Shown here piece after piece: positions 16,083 through 23,707 of a stretch of 28,810 nucleotides of DNA. A program made the translations under genes and the position numbers. Below the pieces are notes generated by a model. The model worked only from the letters and a program-made list of their open reading frames with translations, did no database searches and had not been told where the DNA came from. Positions within the stretch are counted from its first letter, which is position 1; each line of letters opens with the position of its first letter. The DNA lies in contig JASLEG010000246.1 in the NCBI GenBank assembly GCA_030151225.1, positions 1 through 28,810 of the forward strand, read 5' to 3'. The DNA comes from Burkholderia sp. (GTDB lineage Bacteria > Pseudomonadota > Gammaproteobacteria > Burkholderiales > Burkholderiaceae).

Positions 16083-18505
16083 AAGGCGAACTCGTAGAAC
16101 GCTCCGCTTCGTTGCCCGCGCTCGCGCGCCAGAACCAGCCCGGCAGCGGCACGCGCGCGCAGGCGAGGCCCGCCGGCCGGCCGCTGCGCGTGGCGATCAT
16201 CCACGACTGGCTGGTGACCTACGCCGGTGCCGAGCGCGTGCTCGAGCAGATCATCCAGTGCTTTCCCGACGCCGACCTGTTCAGCCTCGTGGATTTCCTC
16301 GACGATCGCACCTTCCTGCACGGGCGGCCCGTCACCACCTCGTTCATCCAGAAGCTGCCGTTCGCGCGCACCAAGTACCGCAGCTATCTGCCGCTGATGC
16401 CGCTCGCGATCGAGCAGCTCGACGTGTCCGCCTACGATCTCGTCATCTCGAGCAGCCACGCCGTGGCCAAGGGCGTGCTGACCGGGCCGGACCAGATTCA
16501 CGTGAGCTACGTGCATTCGCCGATCCGCTACGCGTGGGACCTGCAGCATCAGTATCTCGAGCAGTCGCAGCTCACGCGCGGCATGAAGTCGATGATGGCG
16601 CGGCTGATCCTGCACTACATCCGCAACTGGGACATCCGCACCTCGAATTCGGTGGACGGCTTCATCGCCAATTCCGCCTTCATCGCGCGGCGCATCCGCA
16701 AGGTGTATCAGCGCGACGCGGCCGTGGTGTTTCCACCCGTGGACGTGGACGGCTTCTCGCTGTGCACGCAGAAGGAGGACTTCTACGTCACCGCCTCGCG
16801 GATGGTGCCGTACAAGAAGATCGACCTGATCGTGGAGGCGTTTGCGCGCATGCCGAACCGCCGGCTGATCGTGATCGGCGACGGCCCCGACATGCACAAG
16901 GTGCGCGCCAGGGCCGGCAAGAACGTCGAGGTGCTCGGCTACCAGCCGTTCTCGGTGCTGCAGGACCACATGCGCCGCGCCCGGGCCTTCGTGTTCGCGG
17001 CCGAGGAGGATTTCGGGATCTCGGTGGTGGAGGCGCAGGCCTGCGGCACGCCGGTGATCGCCTACGGCAAGGGCGGCGCGCTCGAGACCGTGCGCGACCC
17101 GGATACCGACGCGCCCACCGGGATCTTCTTCGACGAGCAGAGCGTGCCGTCGATCGTGGCCGCGGTGGACGCATTCGAGGCCGCGCCGCAGCGTTTCCGC
17201 CCCGAAGCGTGCCGCGCCAACGCCGAGCGCTTCGCCACCCGTCATTTCCGCCGCCGGCTGGTCGAGCAGATCGAGAGCCTGCTGCCGAACGCACAGGCGC
17301 GGGCACGCGCCGGCGCGCGCGATGCCGGCACCGCCGCGGCCAGCAAGGTGCGCGCGCTGGTGCTGGACCAGAGCGGCGTGTTCGGCGGCGCGGAGCTGTC
17401 GCTGTTCGAATTCGTCACGCACTGGCGCGGCAGCGCGAACGTGCTGCTGTTCGACGACGGCCCGTTCCGCGAGGCGCTCCACGAGGCCGGCGTGCCGGTG
17501 GACGTGATGAAGTCGCGCGGCCTCGACGGCGTGCGCAAGAGAGGCGGCGCGTCGCTGCGCGCGGTGGGCGGGCTCGTCTCGCTGGTGCGCGAGGTGGTGC
17601 GCCGCGCGCGCGACGCGGACGTGATCTACGCGAACACGCAGCGCGCGATGGTGGTGGGCGCGATCGCCGGGCGCATCGCGCGCAAGCCGGTGGTCTGGCA
17701 TCTGCGCGACATCGTCAGCAGCGAGCATTTCGGCGCCAGGCAGCTGTTCGCGATCCGTCGCTGCGCGCGGCTCGGCGTGACGCGCGTGATCGCCAATTCG
17801 AACGCGTCGGCGCAGGCCTATCTGGCGCTGACCGGCGGCGAGCAGGAATCGGTCGACGTGGTGTTCAACGGCATCGACGCCGCGCCGTTCGTGGCGCTCG
17901 AGGCGATCCCGCAGGCCACGCTGCGCGCGCGGCTCGGCCTGCCCGAGACGGCCTGGATCGTCGGCTCGTTCAGCCGCCTCGCGCGCTGGAAGGGCCAGCA
18001 CCTGCTGCTCGAGGCCGCCACGCGCGATCCGGACCTGCACGTGGTGCTGGTGGGCGCGCCGCTGTTCGGCGAGGACGAATACGCGGCCGAGCTGAAGGAG
18101 ATGGTCGCGCAGCGCGGGCTCGGCGAGCGCGTGATCTTCGCGGGCTTCCAGCGCGACATCGCGGCCTGGATGAAGGCCGTGGACGTGGTCGCGCATACCT
18201 CGATCACGCCGGAGCCGTTCGGCCGCGTGATCGTGGAGGGCATGCTGGCGCGGCGGCCGGTGGTGGCCGCGCGGGCGGGCGGGGTGGTCGAGATCGTCGA
18301 CGACGGTGTGAACGGTCTGCTGTGCGAGCCCGGCGACGCCGCCTCGCTCGCCGATGCGCTCGCGGTGCTGCGTCACGACGCGGCGCGCCGCGAGCGGCTC
18401 GTGGCCAGCGGCTTCGAGACCGCCGTGCGTCGCTTCGGCACGAGCGGCTACGTGGAGGCCGTGGAGCGGCTCCTGGTGGAAGTGGCGGCCAATAAGCCGC
18501 GCTGA
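16079..18505 (+). CDS. bceR: Tandem two-domain GT4 glycosyltransferase, BceR
   Basis: The 808-residue protein holds two complete GT-B glycosyltransferase units of family GT4. The first (about 34-400) starts RVAIIHDWLVTYAGAERVLE, has SYVHSPIRYAWD as in WbaZ-type transferases, and has the E-x7-E motif at Glu310...Glu318. The second (about 421-800) starts VLDQSGVFGGAELSL and has its own E-x7-E at Glu712...Glu720 (EPFGRVIVE). An Ala/Arg-rich linker of about 20 residues joins them. Each unit should add one sugar to the lipid-linked cepacian repeat, perhaps in succession. The start codon overlaps the bceQ stop by four bases. Donor and acceptor cannot be read from sequence; mannose and rhamnose are plausible given the pathway. 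Confidence 0.92.
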   Translation: MKGELVERSASLPALARQNQPGSGTRAQARPAGRPLRVAIIHDWLVTYAGAERVLEQIIQCFPDADLFSLVDFLDDRTFLHGRPVTTSFIQKLPFARTKYRSYLPLMPLAIEQLDVSAYDLVISSSHAVAKGVLTGPDQIHVSYVHSPIRYAWDLQHQYLEQSQLTRGMKSMMARLILHYIRNWDIRTSNSVDGFIANSAFIARRIRKVYQRDAAVVFPPVDVDGFSLCTQKEDFYVTASRMVPYKKIDLIVEAFARMPNRRLIVIGDGPDMHKVRARAGKNVEVLGYQPFSVLQDHMRRARAFVFAAEEDFGISVVEAQACGTPVIAYGKGGALETVRDPDTDAPTGIFFDEQSVPSIVAAVDAFEAAPQRFRPEACRANAERFATRHFRRRLVEQIESLLPNAQARARAGARDAGTAAASKVRALVLDQSGVFGGAELSLFEFVTHWRGSANVLLFDDGPFREALHEAGVPVDVMKSRGLDGVRKRGGASLRAVGGLVSLVREVVRRARDADVIYANTQRAMVVGAIAGRIARKPVVWHLRDIVSSEHFGARQLFAIRRCARLGVTRVIANSNASAQAYLALTGGEQESVDVVFNGIDAAPFVALEAIPQATLRARLGLPETAWIVGSFSRLARWKGQHLLLEAATRDPDLHVVLVGAPLFGEDEYAAELKEMVAQRGLGERVIFAGFQRDIAAWMKAVDVVAHTSITPEPFGRVIVEGMLARRPVVAARAGGVVEIVDDGVNGLLCEPGDAASLADALAVLRHDAARRERLVASGFETAVRRFGTSGYVEAVERLLVEVAANKPR

Positions 18506-18530
18506 TCGGCGAGCCCGCGTCCATGTGAAA

Positions 18531-18563
18531 AAGGCCGACCCTGCGCGGGTCGGCCTTTTGCTT
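18531..18563. terminator. Bidirectional terminator between bceR and bceS
   Basis: AAGGCCGACCC (18531-18541) and GGGTCGGCCTT (18547-18557) form a perfect 11-bp stem with a 5-base loop. TTTTGCTTT follows on the + strand, and an A-run just before the stem supplies the T-run for the - strand. It serves the convergent genes bceR and bceS. Confidence 0.93.
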
Positions 18564-18582
18564 TGCGGCAGCGTGTGCCGGC

Positions 18583-19761
18583 TCATGTCGCGGCGGCGGG
18601 CGCGCCGGTACGCGCCGCCTTCGGCGCCGGCTTGAGGCTGGCCGACCAGCGCATCGCTGGCCGCTCCACGAGCCGATAGAACAGCCAGGCGAGCGGAATC
18701 GCGGCCGCCATGAAGGCGAACGACGGCCAGATCGGCGTCTGCAGCTGCGAGCGATAGAGCATCGAGCCGAGCCACACGAACAGCGGCAGGTGGATCAGGT
18801 ACAGCGAGTAGCTGAAGTCGCCGAGCCACGCGAAGCCGCGCACCGCGAGATTGACGGGCGCGGGCCGCGCGATCGCCGCGTGCAGGATGCAGGCGAAGCC
18901 GATCGACCAGAGCTGGAACGCGCCGTACTGGCCGAGGTTGAAGGCCGCGCAGCCGAGCGCGATGCCGGCCGCGCCGGCCAGGTACCAGCCGCGCGACGGC
19001 AGCGCGGCCGCGGCCTGCGCGGCGCGACGCGCGCGCAGGTCGGCGATCAGCGCGCCGAGCGTCCAGGACAGCCAGTAGGACGTGAAGATCTGGATGTCGT
19101 GGCGCTCGAACACCCAGTACGACGCCAGATTGACGAGCGCCACCGCGCCCACCACCGGGCCGATGCCGATGCGCCTGCGCAGCGCGAGCCACAGCGGATA
19201 CACGGCATAGAACTGCACCTCGAGCGACAGTGTCCAGAGCGCGCCGTTCGAGCCGTAGGTGTAGCCGGCGATGCCCTGCAGCGACAGCAGGTTGACGGCG
19301 AACGCGCGCCAGCCGATCTCGCGGATCTTGTGGCTGACCGGCGTGTACTGCAGGCTCGCCAGGTCGAGCGCGAGCGTGAGCAGCAGCGCCGCGAGCAGCA
19401 CCGGATAGATGCGCGCGAAGCGCCGCGCCCAGAAGTTGCCGGCGTCGAGCCGGTAGCCGGGCGAGGCGGCCAGCTTCAGCGCGATGTTGCGGTGGATGCA
19501 GTAGCCGCTGATCACGAAGAACACCGGCACGCCGGCCGATCCCCACGCGAACGGGAAGGTGGCGTAGGCGAGCAGGGCGCCGGGATCGAACGCGTGCGGA
19601 TGCGCGCGATGGAAGGCCTGCATGCCGATCCACACCACCTGCCGGCAGTGGAAATACGCCACCAGCAGCGCCGCGAAGCCCCGCAGCGCGTCGATCAGGG
19701 TGTCCTTGTTGTCGATGGTGGCGCGCGCGGGCGCGCCCGGATGTGTGCCGATGGCGTTCAT
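18583..19761 (-). CDS. bceS: Acyltransferase-3 family membrane O-acyltransferase, BceS
   Basis: This second 392-residue acyltransferase-3 protein starts with an N-terminal cytoplasmic stretch and then LIDALRGFAALLVAYFHCRQ, in which Arg and His are the conserved catalytic-region residues. GVPVFFVISGYCIHRN follows, then about ten membrane segments, SLEVQFYAVYP and SYSLYLIHLPLFVW. It differs clearly from BceO and probably acylates another position or sugar of the cepacian unit. ATG 19761 is chosen because AGGAA lies 7 bases before it on the minus strand. It stands alone on its strand, with its own promoter region shared with the small gene at 20006. Confidence 0.9.
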   Translation of the reverse strand: MNAIGTHPGAPARATIDNKDTLIDALRGFAALLVAYFHCRQVVWIGMQAFHRAHPHAFDPGALLAYATFPFAWGSAGVPVFFVISGYCIHRNIALKLAASPGYRLDAGNFWARRFARIYPVLLAALLLTLALDLASLQYTPVSHKIREIGWRAFAVNLLSLQGIAGYTYGSNGALWTLSLEVQFYAVYPLWLALRRRIGIGPVVGAVALVNLASYWVFERHDIQIFTSYWLSWTLGALIADLRARRAAQAAAALPSRGWYLAGAAGIALGCAAFNLGQYGAFQLWSIGFACILHAAIARPAPVNLAVRGFAWLGDFSYSLYLIHLPLFVWLGSMLYRSQLQTPIWPSFAFMAAAIPLAWLFYRLVERPAMRWSASLKPAPKAARTGAPAAAT

Positions 19762-20005
19762 GCGTCGATTCCTCGAGCCGGGCGGACAGAATGAAGGGCG
19801 AGGCCGGCGGGCAGCGCCGGCGCGCATCCATCCTAAGGCGTGAGAAATCGAACGATGAAGGAAAAAAACTGCGTCGAAACGGCCGCCAATTTGAAACAAG
19901 ACGTTTCCATCGGCCGTGAATTCCGGGTGACGAAATCGGCCCAATTATTTTCCGATTTTTTCTTGTTAGTTTGGGTTCGGGTCGAATCAGACGAGGAATC
20001 GCACG
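19762..20005. promoter_or_regulatory. AT-rich divergent control region between bceS and the 50-codon gene
   Basis: The segment from about 19835 to 19985 is AT-rich against the GC-rich background. It holds an inverted repeat AAATCGG (19933-19939) / CCGATTT (19952-19958). It shares three short strings with the bceO-bceP region: CCCAATT (19940-19946), TTTTCCGA (19948-19955) and TTTCTTGT (ending about 19966). Promoters for both directions are expected here; none could be assigned by sequence alone. Confidence 0.55.
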
Positions 20006-20158
20006 ATGGATATCAACTGGGTTGCCAGTGGCGCCGTGTTGCTCGTGATGGCCGTGTTGTCGGCCTATCGCGATGCACTGAAGAACGAACCGATCAGCCG
20101 TGGCCGTTTCGGGCTCGAGCCCGGCGGCAACGCGCTCGCCGCGGAAGAGTTCGAGTGA
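20006..20158 (+). CDS. Small single-pass membrane protein (50 residues) in the bce-II cluster
   Basis: ATG 20006 to TGA 20156-20158 encodes 50 residues beginning MDINWVASGAVLLVMAVLSA. One hydrophobic membrane segment at about 6-20 is followed by a charged, mostly cytoplasmic tail with RDALKNEP and ending AAEEFE. A good ribosome-binding site, GAGGAA (19993-19998), precedes it at 7 bases, which argues for real translation. It is the first gene after the AT-rich control region and lies 95 bases before bceT, so the two may share a transcript. I do not recognise a family. It could be an accessory to an exopolysaccharide membrane enzyme, or unrelated. Confidence 0.7.
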   Translation: MDINWVASGAVLLVMAVLSAYRDALKNEPISRGRFGLEPGGNALAAEEFE

Positions 20159-20205
20159 GCCGCGCCGCATGACGCGATCGCCTCGCGCGATCGCATCGAT
20201 TCACC

Positions 20206-20228
20206 GGGCCGCGGCGATGTCGCGGCCC
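20206..20228 (+). other. Leader hairpin before bceT
   Basis: GGGCCGCG (20206-20213) pairs perfectly with CGCGGCCC (20221-20228) around a 7-base loop. The following TCACTTTCTC is only partly T-rich. It may be a weak terminator or attenuator between the 50-codon gene and bceT. Confidence 0.45.
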
Positions 20229-20253
20229 TCACTTTCTCCGGGATTCAATCATC

Positions 20254-21141
20254 ATGCTCAAGGTCAAGAAGGCCGTGTTTCCCGTCGCCGGACTGGGCAC
20301 GCGTTTCCTGCCGGCGACGAAGGCCAGCCCGAAGGAAATGCTGCCGATCGTCGACAAGCCGCTGATCCAGTACGCGGTGGAAGAGGCGATCAATGCCGGG
20401 ATCACCGAGATGATCTTCGTGACGGGCCGCAGCAAGCGTGCCATCGAGGATCACTTCGACAAGTCCTATGAAGTCGAGGCCGAACTCGAGGCGCGCGGCA
20501 AGGACAAGCTGCTCGAGCTCGTGCGCGGCATCAAGCCGAGCCACGTGGACTGCTACTACGTGCGCCAGCCCGAGGCACTGGGCCTGGGCCACGCGGTGCT
20601 GTGCGCCGAGAAGCTGGTGCACGGCGAGCCGTTCGCCGTGATCCTCGCCGACGATCTGCTGCACGGCGAACAGCCCGTGCTGCGGCAGCTGGTGGACGTG
20701 TTCAATCACTATCACAGCTCGGTGATCGGCGTGGAGACCGTGGCGCGCGAGGACACGCGCTCGTACGGCATCGTCGAGGGCCGCGAGTGGGAAGAGGACG
20801 TGATCAAGCTGTCGGGCATCGTCGAGAAGCCGGCGCCGGAAGACGCGCCGTCGAATCTCGGCGTGGTGGGCCGCTACGTGTTCATGCCGAGCATCTTCGA
20901 GCACCTGCGCCGTATCCGTCCGGGCGCGGGCGGCGAACTGCAGCTGACCGACGCCGTGCAGTCGCTGCTGGCCGAGGAACAGGTGCTCGCCTATCGCTAC
21001 TTCGGCACGCGCTTCGACTGCGGCAGCAAGCTCGGCTACCTGAAGGCCACCGTGGAGCTGGCGCTGCAGCACCCGGAAGTGCGCCGCGAATTCGAGGCCT
21101 ATCTGCGCACCTGCCTGCCGGAGCTGGCCCAGGTGGCCTGA
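20254..21141 (+). CDS. bceT: UTP-glucose-1-phosphate uridylyltransferase, BceT
   Basis: This 295-residue GalU-type enzyme makes UDP-glucose from UTP and glucose 1-phosphate. The N-terminus FPVAGLGTRFLPATKASPKE (residues 8-27) is the nucleotide-binding signature. MLPIVDKPLIQYAVEEA, VILADDL with the metal-binding Asp, and GIVEKP follow. UDP-glucose is needed for glucose, galactose and, after oxidation, glucuronate in cepacian, so the gene fits the end of the cluster. Burkholderia usually has another galU elsewhere; the name bceT rests on this position. The Shine-Dalgarno sequence is weak. A strong terminator follows. Confidence 0.94.
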   Translation: MLKVKKAVFPVAGLGTRFLPATKASPKEMLPIVDKPLIQYAVEEAINAGITEMIFVTGRSKRAIEDHFDKSYEVEAELEARGKDKLLELVRGIKPSHVDCYYVRQPEALGLGHAVLCAEKLVHGEPFAVILADDLLHGEQPVLRQLVDVFNHYHSSVIGVETVAREDTRSYGIVEGREWEEDVIKLSGIVEKPAPEDAPSNLGVVGRYVFMPSIFEHLRRIRPGAGGELQLTDAVQSLLAEEQVLAYRYFGTRFDCGSKLGYLKATVELALQHPEVRREFEAYLRTCLPELAQVA

Positions 21142-21175
21142 ACGCCTTCTTCACGCGTCCATGTGGTGTGGATTC

Positions 21176-21202
21176 GCCCCGGCCTCGCGCCGGGGCTTTT
21201 TT
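21176..21202 (+). terminator. Intrinsic terminator after bceT
   Basis: GCCCCGGC (21176-21183) and GCCGGGGC (21189-21196) form an 8-bp perfect stem with a CTCGC loop, followed by TTTTTT. A smaller hairpin, CCCCT/AGGGG with TTTT, follows at about 21210-21230 and could act as a back-up. The strong one ends the bce-II cluster. Confidence 0.95.
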
Positions 21203-21409
21203 ATGGCCGGAGCCCCTGAAACAAGGGGTTTTCGCGCGCGCGCGGCGGCGATCGCGCCACCCGTTTCGCAGATCATGCGACGCGCCGGGGGTGGGTTCAC
21301 CGTGCATCGGGGCCTGCCGAAACGCATGCAAGTCGATCGCGAGCAACAAAACCTGCCGAAAACCCGCCTATTCCGCATAAAAGTGCTGCACGAAGCGTCG
21401 CGCCGCTTG

Positions 21410-21415
21410 TAGAAT
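21410..21415 (+). promoter_or_regulatory. Candidate -10 box for the HU-like gene
   Basis: TAGAAT, preceded by CTTG, matches the -10 consensus in five of six bases. The -35 region (near 21386-21392) matches poorly. The start would be near 21422, leaving a leader of about 55 bases before the ATG. The rest of the 21203-21477 gap shows only the small hairpin noted under the bceT terminator. Confidence 0.5.
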
Positions 21416-21477
21416 CCGGCCTTGAAGCCCGCACTTTGCGTGCTTCGCATCCAACGACCACACCTGGTAGGAGAAAC

Positions 21478-21921
21478 ATGGCGACTTCCGCAAAAAAGGT
21501 GGCCAGCAAGGCTGCCGCACCGGCCAAGAAAGTGGCTGCCAAGAAAGCAGCGCCGGCCAAGAAGGTCGTAGCGAAGAAGGCTGCCGCGAAGGCGCCGGTC
21601 GCTCCGACGCCGATCAAGGACAGCTTCACCAAGGCATCGCTGGCAACGCACATCGCCGAGCGCACCGAAGTCGAACTGAAGACCGTCAAGGCCGTGCTCG
21701 CCACGCTCGAAAACGTGATCCTCGGCTCGATCCACAAGAAGGGCGCGGGCGAATTCACGCTGCCGGGCCTGCTGAAGATCTCGGCAACGGCAGTGGCCGC
21801 GAAGAAGAAGCGCTTCGGCAAGGATCCGTTCACGGGTGAAGAGCGCTGGTTCCCGGCCAAGCCGGCGAGCGTGCGCGTGAAGGCACGTGCACTGAAGAAG
21901 CTGAAGGACGCGGCAGCCTGA
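21478..21921 (+). CDS. HU-family DNA-binding protein with a lysine/alanine-rich N-terminal tail
   Basis: The 147-residue protein has two parts. Residues 1-45 are a basic tail built from repeats of the PAKKVAAKKA type, like eukaryotic and bacterial histone H1-like tails. Residues of about 48-147 resemble the HU/IHF fold: a helical first half (SFTKASLATHIAERTEVELK), then GEFTLPGLLKISATAV, and a positively charged second half with KDPFTGEERW, where HU has its DNA-wrapping arm. The role is nucleoid compaction or gene control by non-specific DNA binding. TAGGAG just before ATG 21478 fixes the start. It is a single-gene unit with its own promoter candidate and terminator. Family identification is firm; specific targets are unknown. 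Confidence 0.88.
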   Translation: MATSAKKVASKAAAPAKKVAAKKAAPAKKVVAKKAAAKAPVAPTPIKDSFTKASLATHIAERTEVELKTVKAVLATLENVILGSIHKKGAGEFTLPGLLKISATAVAAKKKRFGKDPFTGEERWFPAKPASVRVKARALKKLKDAAA

Positions 21922-22000
21922 GTTTCATCCAGGTCGCTCGAGCAGTATCGGGAATTGCCGAGGCGGCCCGCTTGACGGGACGTTGACGTAGCCCAAAAAG

Positions 22001-22035
22001 ATCCCCGCGTGCGACGAGCGCGCGGGGATTTTTTT
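22001..22035 (+). terminator. Intrinsic terminator after the HU-like gene
   Basis: ATCCCCGCG (22001-22009) and CGCGGGGAT (22021-22029) form a 9-bp stem with an 11-base loop, followed by a run of seven T. Confidence 0.94.
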
Positions 22036-22061
22036 ATCCGCGCGACGGAGCGCGGACGTAA

Positions 22062-22099
22062 AAAAACCAGCCGTCGGCCGGAGCCTCGGGCTGGTTTTT
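22062..22099. terminator. Terminator of the porin gene, usable in both directions
   Basis: AAAAACCAGCC (22062-22072) and GGCTGGTTTTT (22089-22099) form an 11-bp inverted repeat. On the minus strand the stem is followed by a T-run, so it ends the porin transcript; it can also back up the preceding + strand terminator. Confidence 0.9.
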
Positions 22100-22160
22100 C
22101 GAACGTCGGGCTGCGGTGCGACACCCGAAGGTGTCGCACGTCGCCATGACGCGGCGATGC

Positions 22161-23309
22161 TTAGAACTTGTGACGCAGGCCCAGCGCGACGATCTCTTGC
22201 GAGCTCGTGCCGGCTGCACCGTACGAACCGATCGAAGCTTGTGCCGATTGCAGTTGGCCGCCGACGAGCTGCGTGCCGCTTGCGTGCTGGTAAGCGCCGA
22301 CCAGGTAGATGTCGGTGCGCTTCGACAGCGAGTAGTCCGCGCCCAGCGATGCCTGATGGTACTTGGCCGTCGTGTTGCCGCTTGCCTTCGTGTACGAGTA
22401 GCCGACGCCCAGCAGGATTGCCGGCGTTGCCTGGAACGTAGCGAATGCACGGCCCGTGTTGTACTTCTCGGTCGACGTGAATGCCGAAGCTGCGTCACGC
22501 TTGTATTGCGCGTTGCTGTAGCCCAGGCCGACGGTCACCGGGCCGAAAGCGTACTGACCTGCCACTTGGCCGATGCCGATCGACTTCGCGCTGACGTAGC
22601 CGCTGTTGATCGGGCCGTCGATGATGTTGTCTGCCGAACCGCCCCACGTGCCGGCACGCGTCGTGCCGTACAGGTTCGAAGCCTGGAAGTAGCCACCGGC
22701 GATGCCGATCGGGCCATTGTTGTAGGCCACTGCTGCCGACCACGTTTGACCTGCGCCTTGCGTGCCAGCCACGCCGCCCAGCGCGTAGAAGCCTTCGAAT
22801 TGCAGACCGGCGTAGACCGGCGACGTGTACTTGATCGCGTTGTTCACGCGCAGGCTGTTGTCGTTGTTGTCGACGTCGCCCGGCGTTGCGAACGTGCTGC
22901 CGAAGTAGTTGTCGGCCGTGACGGCTTGAACCATGTCGACCAGCGGATCGTACTGGCGACCCAGCGTGACCGTACCGAATTGATTGCTTTGCAGGCCGAC
23001 GTATGCCTGGCGGCCGAACATCTTGCCACCTTGGCCGAGCGTGCCGTTATTCGAGTTGAAGCCGTTTTCCAACTGGAAAACCGCCTTCAGGCCACCGCCC
23101 AGATCCTCCGCACCCTTCAGGCCCCAGCGGCTGCCTTGAATGTTGCCGCTGTTCATTTGCCATTGGTTGGTGCCGGTGCCGTTCACGCCGTGCGTGTAGG
23201 CGATCGCCGTATCGATCACGCCATACAGCGTGACGCTGTTTTGGGCGTGTGCAGCGCCAGCAGCGCCAAGGAGAGCCAACGAAAGGGTAGACAGAGCGAG
23301 TTTTTTCAT
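22161..23309 (-). CDS. Outer-membrane general porin (OmpC/Gram-negative porin family)
   Basis: The 382-residue protein has a signal peptide (MKKLALSTLSLALLGAAGAA, cleavage after AHA at residue 22). The mature start QNSVTLYGVIDTAIAY is typical of betaproteobacterial trimeric porins. Alternating polar/hydrophobic strands follow, with motifs such as SRWGLKGAEDLGGGLKAVFQ and TVTLGRQYDPLVD. The protein ends HKF, with the terminal Phe recognised by the outer-membrane insertion machinery. Such 16-stranded porins pass small hydrophilic solutes. On the minus strand GGAG precedes ATG 23309 by 10 bases. It is a stand-alone gene with its own terminator. Burkholderia has many paralogues, so no gene name is offered. 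Confidence 0.95.
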   Translation of the reverse strand: MKKLALSTLSLALLGAAGAAHAQNSVTLYGVIDTAIAYTHGVNGTGTNQWQMNSGNIQGSRWGLKGAEDLGGGLKAVFQLENGFNSNNGTLGQGGKMFGRQAYVGLQSNQFGTVTLGRQYDPLVDMVQAVTADNYFGSTFATPGDVDNNDNSLRVNNAIKYTSPVYAGLQFEGFYALGGVAGTQGAGQTWSAAVAYNNGPIGIAGGYFQASNLYGTTRAGTWGGSADNIIDGPINSGYVSAKSIGIGQVAGQYAFGPVTVGLGYSNAQYKRDAASAFTSTEKYNTGRAFATFQATPAILLGVGYSYTKASGNTTAKYHQASLGADYSLSKRTDIYLVGAYQHASGTQLVGGQLQSAQASIGSYGAAGTSSQEIVALGLRHKF

Positions 23310-23707
23310 AGGTAGTGTTCTCCACGCAAAGTGATTCGTTATTTGTTGCGGAATGGAGAATAGCGCAGTGCGTATCGCGCAAGAAACCCAAAAAAATAAA
23401 GTGTCTCGAAAACGTCACAGCGGGGAAAAAGGTTTAGATATCAAGGATTTGGCGAATTATTGCTATTTCGGGAATAAAAAAGAAAGAACGTCTCGCATTG
23501 TTGTGGCATGTGACCCTATTGTCAGGAAAGGGGCGAAGAATGCCGGCTGCGGCGCGGAAATGGCGGCAGTGAAACGTTTGCGCGAGCGGTTTTCGAGGCG
23601 GGCCGATCCGAAGCTGGCGCCGATGTCAGTTCGGCGCCAGCCGGATCATGTATTTCGATGGGGAATCGGGTCGGGCGAACCATGACGGGCGCGCCCGCGC
23701 TTCGTAT
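23310..23707. promoter_or_regulatory. Porin upstream region and 3' flank of the yihY-type gene
   Basis: These 398 bases carry no convincing gene. The part next to the porin (about 23335-23515) is AT-rich and should contain its promoter; read on the minus strand, TATTCT (23366-23371) is a possible -10 box with no good -35. The rest is GC-rich and holds the 11-bp inverted repeat described separately. A 110-codon open frame at 23353-23685 on the + strand has no ribosome-binding site or recognisable domain and is not called. Confidence 0.5.
23613..23641. repeat. Perfect 11-bp inverted repeat downstream of the yihY-type gene
   Basis: GCTGGCGCCGA (23613-23623) and TCGGCGCCAGC (23631-23641) flank a 7-base loop. 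Neither strand has a T-run after the stem. Lying about 65 bases past the stop of the minus-strand gene, it may protect the 3' end of that transcript or act as a Rho-assisted terminator. Confidence 0.6.

Noticed and set aside
15836..20170. 1444-codon open frame on the minus strand through bceR and bceS
   Set aside because: It is an Arg/His-rich shadow of bceR and of other frames of bceS, with no ribosome-binding site and no family features.
20174..20194. Two copies of the palindrome GCGATCGC six bases apart
   Set aside because: Striking, but such GC-rich 8-mers are common in this composition, and nothing ties them to a function; they are not listed as an operator.
23353..23685. 110-codon + strand frame upstream of the porin gene
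   Set aside because: It runs through an AT-rich promoter region and an inverted repeat, and has no ribosome-binding site or recognisable protein features.
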